The position numbers were made by a program, and so were the translations under genes. Positions 41,882 through 49,102 of a stretch of DNA of 55,426 nucleotides are shown here, in pieces. Numbering within the stretch: the first letter of the stretch is position 1; the number at the start of each line of letters is the position of its first letter. The DNA lies in IMG/VR virus record IMGVR_UViG_3300008261_000237, positions 1-55,426 of that record, one strand, 5' to 3'. Source of the DNA: a virus. Under the pieces are notes generated by a model. The model ran no database searches. It was given only the letters and a program-made list of their open reading frames with translations, and was not told the DNA's origin.

Positions 41882-42055
41882 ATGAGCGCAGTAGTTGCAG
41901 TGGTAAAACCACTCCTTCTTTCACTTGCTACAAATCCAGCAGTCAAGAATTTAGTTCTAGAATTGCTTGCAAAGTATGTTAAGTCAACCGACAATAGTAT
42001 TGATGATGTTGTTTATCAACTTGTTAAGGAGAATCTCTTTAAACCACAATCATGA
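41882..42055 (+). CDS. Small 57-residue protein
   Basis: Good AAGAGGA ribosome site. The N-terminal half is hydrophobic (VVAVVKPLLLSLATNP), the rest helical (NLVLELLAKYVKSTDNSIDD). It could be a membrane-associated small protein. The TGA overlaps the ATG of the next small gene, so the two are coupled, as small lysis pairs often are (inference). Confidence 0.6.
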   Translation: MSAVVAVVKPLLLSLATNPAVKNLVLELLAKYVKSTDNSIDDVVYQLVKENLFKPQS

Positions 42056-42207
42056 TTACTTGTTTAGTTGCTAATTGGGGAGTAACCATTGTTCTTGGTT
42101 TATTGTTGGCTGCTTCTGAATGGTTAGCAAAAACAAATAAATTCAAAGAAAATGGTTTACTCGATTTAATCACTAACTTTTTAAGAGTAATTTTAAAGAA
42201 GGGGTAA
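42052..42207 (+). CDS. Small membrane protein, holin-like
   Basis: A 51-residue protein with one strong membrane segment (WGVTIVLGLLLAASEWLA, residues about 9-26) and a basic C-terminal tail (FLRVILKKG). Size, one segment and charged tail are compatible with a small holin or membrane-targeted protein, but nothing proves it. Its stop lies in the 5' arm of the following terminator. Confidence 0.6.
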   Translation: MITCLVANWGVTIVLGLLLAASEWLAKTNKFKENGLLDLITNFLRVILKKG

Positions 42208-42227
42208 ATTGCAACCTTACCCCTTTT
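42199..42227 (+). terminator. Intrinsic terminator
   Basis: 9-bp stem AAGGGGTAA / TTACCCCTT with the loop ATTGCAACC and a short T run. A late octamer begins at its last T. Confidence 0.75.
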
Positions 42228-42234
42228 ATAAATA
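42227..42234 (+). promoter_or_regulatory. Late promoter octamer TATAAATA before the 42268 gene
   Basis: Exact late consensus 33 nt before the ATG, directly behind a terminator. Confidence 0.7.
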
Positions 42235-42267
42235 AGTTTAGGAAATTTTTTTACGGAAAAGAACAAG

Positions 42268-42786
42268 ATGGCACTCTGGGGTAAAAAAGACGACGTTTAT
42301 TCTGCTGGTACAATTGCAGTTAATTATACTACAAAAACTGTAACTGGAACTGGCACTACTTTCACTGCATTGAGTGTAGGTGATGTAATTTCCATTGGAA
42401 CTGGTAATACTTTTGGACAAGCTGTAGTATCTGGTATTACCTCAAATACTGTTATTTCAATTGCATCTACACAGTACCTCAGTGGTGCTGCAATCTCTGG
42501 ACAACAGTGGACAGCATCGCAAAGACCAAAGTATACATTATTTGATTCGAACTATAGTTCAACAGAGATTTATGGTGTGTCTAATGATGAAGTTGCTGTA
42601 GCACGTACAACTGCTTACTCTGTAGCACATGGTGGATGGGTTGGTATTCATACCTACGTTGATACGCATGGCAATTTAAGAGTTAAGCATGAAGTTCTTG
42701 TTGCAATGTCTGGTATTACTACTGGAATTGCTGGAACAACAGGAACAGGTGGTGATGCAGCAGACGATAGCAAACTTCTACCATAA
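42268..42786 (+). CDS. Cyanophage virion structural protein
   Basis: A 172-residue Thr/Gly-rich beta protein beginning MALWGKKDDVYSAGTIAVNY. The N-terminal domain has the phage beta-module pattern VTGTGTTFTALSVGDVISIG. The C-terminal part (SNYSSTEIYGVSNDEVAVAR, HGGWVGIHTYVDTHGNLRVK) is strongly reminiscent of a small structural protein kept in T4-like cyanophages. Possibly a decoration or fibre component. No enzyme motif. Confidence 0.65.
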   Translation: MALWGKKDDVYSAGTIAVNYTTKTVTGTGTTFTALSVGDVISIGTGNTFGQAVVSGITSNTVISIASTQYLSGAAISGQQWTASQRPKYTLFDSNYSSTEIYGVSNDEVAVARTTAYSVAHGGWVGIHTYVDTHGNLRVKHEVLVAMSGITTGIAGTTGTGGDAADDSKLLP

Positions 42787-42796
42787 TTGATTCTAT

Positions 42797-43168
42797 ATGA
42801 GATTTGATGAGTTGAATGAAGATAATTATCTCCTTTTTGCCATTAAACATTATGAAAATCCTCAGGCAGTGACCAAAGAAGATTTTTATGATGATTTAAA
42901 AAGATTTAAGTGGATAAAGAAATTACTAAGAAGATATAAAAAAGAGGGTGAACTAAAAGTCCACCTTCTAATTAATCATTTTATTATTTTATATAATGTT
43001 TTTGGTGATGCTGCCACTCCTTTGTTATTTTATAAAATAGATAAAGAATTTTGGGGAGTTCTAAAAACCTTTGTGGTGTATCTCGATAGACTTCCAGAAT
43101 ACCCACATACTAATATACATGATATTAGTATTGATTTAGATTGTATGAACCAATTAGATTCTATTTAA
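42797..43168 (+). CDS. Conserved phage protein of unknown function (123 aa)
   Basis: A helical protein beginning MRFDELNEDNYLLFAIKHYE, with FKWIKKLLRRYKKEGELKVH and LINHFIILYNVFGDAATPLL. The length and the order of a charged helix, an LLINHFIILYN segment and FGD are typical of a small uncharacterised family found in many T4-like phages of marine hosts. Follows the virion protein by 10 nt and abuts the next gene without a gap. Confidence 0.65.
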   Translation: MRFDELNEDNYLLFAIKHYENPQAVTKEDFYDDLKRFKWIKKLLRRYKKEGELKVHLLINHFIILYNVFGDAATPLLFYKIDKEFWGVLKTFVVYLDRLPEYPHTNIHDISIDLDCMNQLDSI

Positions 43169-43372
43169 ATGAAACAAGATTTACTGGATAAAATTTTAAA
43201 TTATATAAGAGAGGAAATGGCTCTCTCTGCATTACCAACAAACAATGTTGGTGGTGGAAAAATTGCTGGAACACCAGAAGCAGATCCAGGAAATCCTCCA
43301 GTAAAGTTAACGGGAAGAAAAATAAAGAAATATATTTACGGAAAGGGATATCGTAAACTTTGGAAATCTTAG
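43169..43372 (+). CDS. Small basic protein (67 aa)
   Basis: It starts directly after the previous stop. A short helix (MKQDLLDKILNYIREEMALS), a Gly/Pro linker (NNVGGGKIAGTPEADPGNPP) and a basic end (RKIKKYIYGKGYRKLWKS). The linker and the K(Y)IYGKG-R-K-W end recur in cyanophage virion-block proteins, from memory. Function unknown. Confidence 0.6.
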   Translation: MKQDLLDKILNYIREEMALSALPTNNVGGGKIAGTPEADPGNPPVKLTGRKIKKYIYGKGYRKLWKS

Positions 43373-43376
43373 TAAA

Positions 43377-43808
43377 ATGTTCTCACAGGATTCTAAATTA
43401 GCAGTGCTTGAATCAAAACTTAGCATTTATGAAGAGTTGTCTCGTGAGATGCTAAGTAAACTTGAAGCAGCAGTAGAAAAAATATCAGAGGGCAATAATC
43501 GTATTGCTATGATTCTTACGAAGCATGATGAGAGAATCGAGCAAAGTATTAAAACTGATGAACTTCTTGTGAGAATGATTGATGAGATTAAAGGAGAAAA
43601 TGAAAAAGAACATCAGGAAATAAATAAAAAGTTTGAAAAGATAGAACAGAAAATTGAAGAATTAGTTAAATTTAGATGGCAAGTTGGTGGAGTTGCTGCT
43701 GTTGCTGTAATTGCAATTACCATTTTCAATGCCTTTGTTCCCAAGTTTATAGGGAACGCACAATTGACACCTTCCTCATATCCGAGTAGCATAGAGAGAG
43801 CAAGGTGA
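43377..43808 (+). CDS. Coiled-coil protein with C-terminal membrane anchor
   Basis: A 143-residue protein. Residues 5-100 form an acidic coiled coil (LAVLESKLSIYEELSREMLS, EHQEINKKFEKIEQKIEELV). Residues about 105-122 are a membrane segment (VGGVAAVAVIAITIFNAF), followed by a short tail. This build is seen in small phage proteins next to lysis or virion genes. Membrane-associated; exact role unknown. Confidence 0.65.
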   Translation: MFSQDSKLAVLESKLSIYEELSREMLSKLEAAVEKISEGNNRIAMILTKHDERIEQSIKTDELLVRMIDEIKGENEKEHQEINKKFEKIEQKIEELVKFRWQVGGVAAVAVIAITIFNAFVPKFIGNAQLTPSSYPSSIERAR

Positions 43809-43821
43809 ACCCCCATTTGAA

Positions 43822-44823
43822 ATGAGTTTTATTGATTCTAAGTATATCGGGTTGGTGTCTTCCCGACTGTATAAGTTCGCTAAGAAAAAGGAAGGTCTTT
43901 ACAATTTTCGTTGTCCTTATTGTGGAGATAGTCAAAGGACAAAAAGTAAGGCAAGGGGATATATTTACAAATTAAAAAATGACCACAATTTTAAGTGTCA
44001 TAATTGTGGTGTGTCTAGAACCTTTACTAACTTCCTGAAAGACATGGATACGGTCCTGTATGACCAGTATGTGATGGAAAGGTATAAGAATGGTCTGACA
44101 GGAAAAGGAAGTCAAACAAAAACCCCAGAATTTAAGTTTGAAAAACCTGACTTTTCAAAAAAGTCTTTTGACCTGCCCACTATAGCAGAACTAAATAAAG
44201 AACACTTGGCAAGACAATATCTAGAGAACAGAAAAATTCCACAAGAATATTTTCGTGATTTGTATTTTTGTCAAAACTTCAAAGAGTGGACAAATACTCA
44301 GAAGTATACATTCGATAATTTAGACAACGACGAACCAAGAATCATCATTCCTCTTATTAATCACGGAAAAATCTTTGGGTTTCAAGGTCGAAGTCTGAAT
44401 AAGAATTCAAAAGTTAAGTATATTACAATTATCCTAGACGACAACCATCCAAAAATATATGGTTTAGATAAAGCAGACTACACAAAAACTGTTTATGTCG
44501 TTGAGGGTCCGATCGATAGTATGTTTTTAGATAATTCAATTGCTATGGTTGGAGCAGATATTGATTATATGTTCTTCCTTTCTAACTTTGAATCGGACTT
44601 TGTAATGGTTTATGATAATGAAAAAAGAAATAGGCAAATCGTTCAGAGGATGGAAAAGGTAATTGATATGAAATTTCCTATTGTGATTTGGCCTAATGAT
44701 TTGAAGGAAAAGGATATCAATGATATGGTTATTGAAGGTATGAATGTCAACAAAATTGTAAAAGAAAATACTTTTGTTGGATTAGAAGCAAAAGCAAAAC
44801 TTATAGGATGGAAAAGAGTTTAA
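43822..44823 (+). CDS. gp61: DNA primase gp61
   Basis: A 333-residue DnaG-type primase (T4 342). N-terminal zinc site CPYCGDSQRTKSKARG and CHNCGVSRTF (residues about 31-65), TOPRIM motifs VVEGPIDSMF (about 226) and VMVYDNEKRN (about 262). With helicase gp41 it forms the primosome. The stop overlaps the start of the oxygenase gene (TAATG). Confidence 0.95.
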   Translation: MSFIDSKYIGLVSSRLYKFAKKKEGLYNFRCPYCGDSQRTKSKARGYIYKLKNDHNFKCHNCGVSRTFTNFLKDMDTVLYDQYVMERYKNGLTGKGSQTKTPEFKFEKPDFSKKSFDLPTIAELNKEHLARQYLENRKIPQEYFRDLYFCQNFKEWTNTQKYTFDNLDNDEPRIIIPLINHGKIFGFQGRSLNKNSKVKYITIILDDNHPKIYGLDKADYTKTVYVVEGPIDSMFLDNSIAMVGADIDYMFFLSNFESDFVMVYDNEKRNRQIVQRMEKVIDMKFPIVIWPNDLKEKDINDMVIEGMNVNKIVKENTFVGLEAKAKLIGWKRV

Positions 44824-45509
44824 TGTTTGATATTACTGATTTAATTTATCGAGTTCCAAATTTTTTGACTGATGGTGAATGCCAATCTTTAATCGATGAG
44901 TATGAAGTTAGGTCTAATGAATATATGTTAGAGCATTGCCCAGATGCCAATACTGGGGAAGATACATATTCTTCTTTTAAAGTAGTAAATTTAAATAAAA
45001 ATACTTCGAATTTTGAGTTGGTTTTTAAAAAAACTGAGCAGGCAATAAATCAATATTTTGATTATTTGCAAAGTTTTAATGCATTTCATATGCCTCTTAT
45101 TCGTCAAGCAAGTATGCTTTATTCTCATTCATATAGACTTATGAAGTATGATATTGGATGCAAGATTCACCCTCATACTGATCATGACCCCTTTGTGTAT
45201 GGAAGCATTACTTTTAATCTTAATGATGAATATACAGGAGGAACGTTCTCCTTTTTTAATGGACAGCATGAAATTAAATTAGAAAAGGGGGAAATGATGA
45301 TATGGCCAGCAGATTATTTTTGGGTACATGAAGTAAAACCAATAGAAAGTGGCACAAGATATAGTACCAATGGATTTTTACAATCACTTCCCATTGAAGT
45401 CTGTAGACATGCTAGGAGGGAAGCATATGATTTTCTGGAAGAAGATTATTCCAGAGTTGTGTCTTTGGAAAGCACTATTGGTCCATATAATATTAAACAG
45501 ATTGATTAG
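44823..45509 (+). CDS. 2OG-Fe(II) oxygenase (prolyl 4-hydroxylase-like)
   Basis: A 228-residue protein from the ATG overlapping the gp61 stop; an in-frame ATG at 44808 is less likely. The iron site is HPHTDHD (HxD, residues about 116-122) with the distal His in WVHEVKP. The co-substrate Arg is likely in GTRYSTNGF. The jelly-roll strand GSITFNLNDEYTGGTFSFFN is typical. Such oxygenases are common in T4-like cyanophages. The substrate is unknown; DNA modification/repair and protein hydroxylation have both been suggested. Confidence 0.85.
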   Translation: MFDITDLIYRVPNFLTDGECQSLIDEYEVRSNEYMLEHCPDANTGEDTYSSFKVVNLNKNTSNFELVFKKTEQAINQYFDYLQSFNAFHMPLIRQASMLYSHSYRLMKYDIGCKIHPHTDHDPFVYGSITFNLNDEYTGGTFSFFNGQHEIKLEKGEMMIWPADYFWVHEVKPIESGTRYSTNGFLQSLPIEVCRHARREAYDFLEEDYSRVVSLESTIGPYNIKQID

Positions 45510-45535
45510 ACTTCATTGAAGAATCGTGGTACAAT
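45507..45535 (+). promoter_or_regulatory. Sigma70-like promoter before nrdA
   Basis: -35 TAGACT at 45507-45512, 17-nt spacer, -10 TACAAT at 45530-45535, overlapping the end of the oxygenase gene and 43 nt before nrdA. Moderate match. Confidence 0.5.
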
Positions 45536-45578
45536 TAAAAGACTACTGTAAAAAATTTAAACTTGTTTTTTAGGAAAT

Positions 45579-47879
45579 ATGAGTAACGGTACAAAAGTTA
45601 TCAAACGAAATGGTTCAGTTGAAAATTTGGATCTTAACAAAATCCATCTGATGGTTGATGAAGCATGTAAAGATTTGGCTGGTGTATCTGCATCACAGGT
45701 TGAGATGCAGTCTGGTATCCAATTTTATGATGGAATTACTACCGCAGAGATTCAGGAGATTTTGATTCGTTCTGCTTCTGATTTGATTGATTTGGATAAT
45801 CCAAATTATCAGTTTGTTGCAGCAAGACTTCTTTTGTTTTCTGTAAGAAAATCACTTTATGGTAAAATTCAAGATCACCCAACTTTTCTTGCACATATTC
45901 AAAAATGTGTAGAGTTGGGTGTATATGATGAAAAAATCTTGCAGGACTATACTCATGAAGAGATTAACAGACTTGGTTTGTATATCAATCATAATCGTGA
46001 CTATCTTTTCACTTATGCAGGTCTACGTCAAGTCGTTGACAAGTACCTCGTGCAAGATAGAAGCAGTGGAAAGGTTTATGAGACCCCACAGTTTATGTAC
46101 ATGATGATTTCGGCAACTATCTTTGCTCAATATCCAAAAGAAACTAGAATGTCATATGTCAGGAGGTACTATGACGCAATCTCGAAGCATAAAATCAACA
46201 TTCCTACACCAATCATGGCAGGTGTTAGAACCCCACTTCGTCAATTTGCAAGTTGTGTTCTTGTTGATTCTGACGATACCCTTGACAGCATCTTCAGTTC
46301 TGATATGGCAATTGGTCGGTATGTTGCTCAAAGAGCAGGAATTGGTATCAACGCAGGTCGAATCCGTGGCATCAACAGCAAAATCCGAGGGGGAGAAGTT
46401 GCTCATACGGGTGTTGTCCCTTTCCTCAAAAAGTTTGAGGCAACTGTCCGATGCTGCACTCAAAATGGCATCCGAGGTGGATCAGCAACTGTTCACTTCC
46501 CCATCTGGCACCAAGAAATAGAAGATATCCTGGTTCTTAAAAATAACAAGGGAACGGAAGATAATCGTGTCCGTAAACTTGATTATTCTATTCAGATTTC
46601 TAAGTTGTTCTATGAAAGATTTATTCAAGACGGTGAGATTACAATTTTCTCTCCGCACGATGTGCCTGGACTATATGATAGCTTTGGACTCCCTGAGTTT
46701 GATGCTCTCTACTGTGCATATGAAAAGGATTCGTCCATTCCGAAAAAAACTATTAAAGCACAAGAACTCATTCTTAATCTTCTCAAAGAACGTGCAGAAA
46801 CGGGTCGTATCTATCTTATGAACATTGACCACTGCAACTCTCACTCTTCATTTAAAGACAAAGTTGAGATGAGCAATTTGTGTCAAGAAATTACTCTCCC
46901 AACCAAACCTCTGCAACATATTGATGACCCTAATGGGGAAATTGCACTATGTATTTTGTCTGCAGTTAATGTTGGAAGGGTAAAGGATGATGAAGAATTT
47001 GAAGAACTTTGTGATCTTTCTGTTCGTGGATTGGAAGAACTAATTGATTATCAGGACTATCCTGTAATTGCTGCAGAAAAATCTACTAAGGCACGTCGTT
47101 CTCTCGGTGTAGGATTTATTGGTATTGCACACTATTTGGCAAAACTTGGGTTTAATTATGATTCTCAAGAGGCATGGGATGCTGTTCATGGACTTTCAGA
47201 GTCTTTCCAGTATTATCTGCTAAAGTCTTCCAATCAAATTGCAAAAGAGAAGGGGGCATGTGAGGCATTTAATCGTACCAAGTATGCTGATGGTATTCTT
47301 CCTATTGATACCTACAAAAAAGATGTAGACGAAATTTCTTCTATTGGACTTCAACATGATTGGGAAACTCTTAGGGCATCTATCTTGGAACACGGTCTCA
47401 GGCACTCAACACTGTCCGCACAGATGCCATCGGAGAGCAGTTCCGTTGTGTCAAACGCAACTAATGGTATCGAACCACCTCGTGGATACTTGTCCATTAA
47501 GAAGTCGAAGAAGGGACCACTCAAGCAGATTGTTCCTCAGTATCAACATCTCAAGAATCATTACACTCTTCTTTGGGATATGCCTAATAATAATGGTTAT
47601 ATCAATGTTGTTTCTGTAATGCAGAAGTTCTTTGACCAAGCAATTTCTGGAAACTGGAGTTATAATCCAGAGAATTATCCTGATAATGAAGTTCCAGTAA
47701 GTGTTATGGCAAATGACTTCCTTAAAACATATAAGTATGGATGGAAGACATCTTACTACCAGAATACATATGATATTAAGACAGATGAAGTAAAGGAGGA
47801 TAAGAAAACAGCAGACGATTTAATCGCAGAAATTTTAAGTTCCGAAGGAGAAGAAGATTGTGAATCATGTAAAATTTAG
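45579..47879 (+). CDS. nrdA: Ribonucleotide reductase large subunit NrdA
   Basis: A 766-residue class Ia catalytic subunit (T4 754). The N-terminal ATP-cone-like start (VIKRNGSVENLDLNKIHLMV) is followed by the active-site Cys in QFASCVLVDSD (about 223), the NLCQEI Cys (about 434), LGVGFIGIAHYLAKLG and the redox pair in the tail, CESCKI. It makes deoxynucleotides for phage DNA; with NrdB it is a standard cyanophage metabolic gene. Confidence 0.97.
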   Translation: MSNGTKVIKRNGSVENLDLNKIHLMVDEACKDLAGVSASQVEMQSGIQFYDGITTAEIQEILIRSASDLIDLDNPNYQFVAARLLLFSVRKSLYGKIQDHPTFLAHIQKCVELGVYDEKILQDYTHEEINRLGLYINHNRDYLFTYAGLRQVVDKYLVQDRSSGKVYETPQFMYMMISATIFAQYPKETRMSYVRRYYDAISKHKINIPTPIMAGVRTPLRQFASCVLVDSDDTLDSIFSSDMAIGRYVAQRAGIGINAGRIRGINSKIRGGEVAHTGVVPFLKKFEATVRCCTQNGIRGGSATVHFPIWHQEIEDILVLKNNKGTEDNRVRKLDYSIQISKLFYERFIQDGEITIFSPHDVPGLYDSFGLPEFDALYCAYEKDSSIPKKTIKAQELILNLLKERAETGRIYLMNIDHCNSHSSFKDKVEMSNLCQEITLPTKPLQHIDDPNGEIALCILSAVNVGRVKDDEEFEELCDLSVRGLEELIDYQDYPVIAAEKSTKARRSLGVGFIGIAHYLAKLGFNYDSQEAWDAVHGLSESFQYYLLKSSNQIAKEKGACEAFNRTKYADGILPIDTYKKDVDEISSIGLQHDWETLRASILEHGLRHSTLSAQMPSESSSVVSNATNGIEPPRGYLSIKKSKKGPLKQIVPQYQHLKNHYTLLWDMPNNNGYINVVSVMQKFFDQAISGNWSYNPENYPDNEVPVSVMANDFLKTYKYGWKTSYYQNTYDIKTDEVKEDKKTADDLIAEILSSEGEEDCESCKI

Positions 47880-49044
47880 AGTCAATCAAAATGAATCTAC
47901 TAGTGTCAGTGGAATGACAGTATTCAATACAGAAGAATATGACGTTAAAAAACAACCAATGTTTTTTGGAAAACCATTGGGTGTTCAAAGATATGATTCA
48001 TACAAGTATCCAATTTTTGAAAAACTAACAACTCAACAACTTGGATATTTCTGGAGACCCGAGGAGGTCTCCCTCCAAAAAGATCGTGCTGATTATCAAA
48101 TGTTACGTCCTGAACAGAAGCACATCTTTACTTCTAATTTGAAGTATCAGATTCTTCTAGATTCTGTTCAGGGTCGTGGTCCTGGTATGGCATTTATTCC
48201 ATACTGTTCACTTCCTGAATTGGAAGCATGTATGACTGTTTGGGAATTCATGGAGATGATTCACAGCCGTTCATATACTTATATAATTAAAAATATATAT
48301 TCAAATCCTTCTGATGTATTTGATTCGATTTTGTCTAATGAGAAAATTCTAGAAAGATCTAATTCTGTCACTAGTGCATATAATGACTTTATCAATTCTG
48401 CTCAGCAGTATGGGATATCAAACGATTGGTTGTTTGCACAAGAGGGTGCTGGATATGCCAGGGAGGGAAGAATAGAACTTAAAAGAAAACTTTATCGTGC
48501 TATTGCAAATGTTAACATTCTCGAAGGTATCAGGTTCTACGTCTCGTTTGCTTGCTCGTTTGCGTTTGGTGAACTCAAGCTTATGGAAGGATCCGCTAAA
48601 ATTATCTCTCTCATCGCACGAGACGAAAATCAACACCTTGCTATTACTCAAAACATCCTCAATAAGTGGCGTGAAGGGGATGATTCAGAAATGCAACAAA
48701 TTGCTAAAGATGAAGAGGAGTGGGTAAAATCTGCCTTTGAAAACTGTGTCAACGAAGAAAAGCGTTGGGCAGAGTATTTGTTCAAAGATGGTTCAATGAT
48801 TGGACTTAATGATAAACTACTTCATCAGTATGTTGAGTGGATTGCTAATCGTCGTATGAAATCAATTGGAATTAAACCAATCTATGATATCCCTGCGAAG
48901 AATAATCCTCTTCCTTGGACTGAGCATTGGATTTCTTCCAAAGGTCTTCAAGTTGCTCCACAAGAAACTGAAGTTGAAAGTTATGTGGTTGGTGGAATTA
49001 AACAAGACTTGAAAAAGGATACTTTTGCTGGTTTTCAACTTTGA
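47860..49044 (+). CDS. nrdB: Ribonucleotide reductase small subunit NrdB
   Basis: A 394-residue radical-bearing subunit (T4 388). The frame from the GTG at 47860 overlaps nrdA by 20 nt and has a ribosome site (AAGGAGAA). The T4-like start (MTVFNTEEYDVKKQPMFFGK) begins at the ATG at 47914, which is the likelier protein start on family grounds. Di-iron and radical-site region: WEFMEMIHSRSYTYI and LIARDENQHLAITQ. It ends just before a strong terminator. Confidence 0.95.
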   Translation: MNHVKFRVNQNESTSVSGMTVFNTEEYDVKKQPMFFGKPLGVQRYDSYKYPIFEKLTTQQLGYFWRPEEVSLQKDRADYQMLRPEQKHIFTSNLKYQILLDSVQGRGPGMAFIPYCSLPELEACMTVWEFMEMIHSRSYTYIIKNIYSNPSDVFDSILSNEKILERSNSVTSAYNDFINSAQQYGISNDWLFAQEGAGYAREGRIELKRKLYRAIANVNILEGIRFYVSFACSFAFGELKLMEGSAKIISLIARDENQHLAITQNILNKWREGDDSEMQQIAKDEEEWVKSAFENCVNEEKRWAEYLFKDGSMIGLNDKLLHQYVEWIANRRMKSIGIKPIYDIPAKNNPLPWTEHWISSKGLQVAPQETEVESYVVGGIKQDLKKDTFAGFQL

Positions 49045-49050
49045 TTTACT

Positions 49051-49073
49051 GGGGGCATATGCCCCCTTTTTTT
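49051..49073 (+). terminator. Intrinsic terminator after nrdB
   Basis: GGGGGC-ATAT-GCCCCC hairpin and seven T. The late octamer of the next gene starts at its last T. Confidence 0.92.
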
Positions 49074-49080
49074 ATAAATA
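49073..49080 (+). promoter_or_regulatory. Late promoter octamer TATAAATA before the 49103 gene
   Basis: Exact late consensus 22 nt before the ATG, fused to the terminator. Confidence 0.75.
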
Positions 49081-49102
49081 ACTAAAAAACTAGAGTATAA
49101 GA

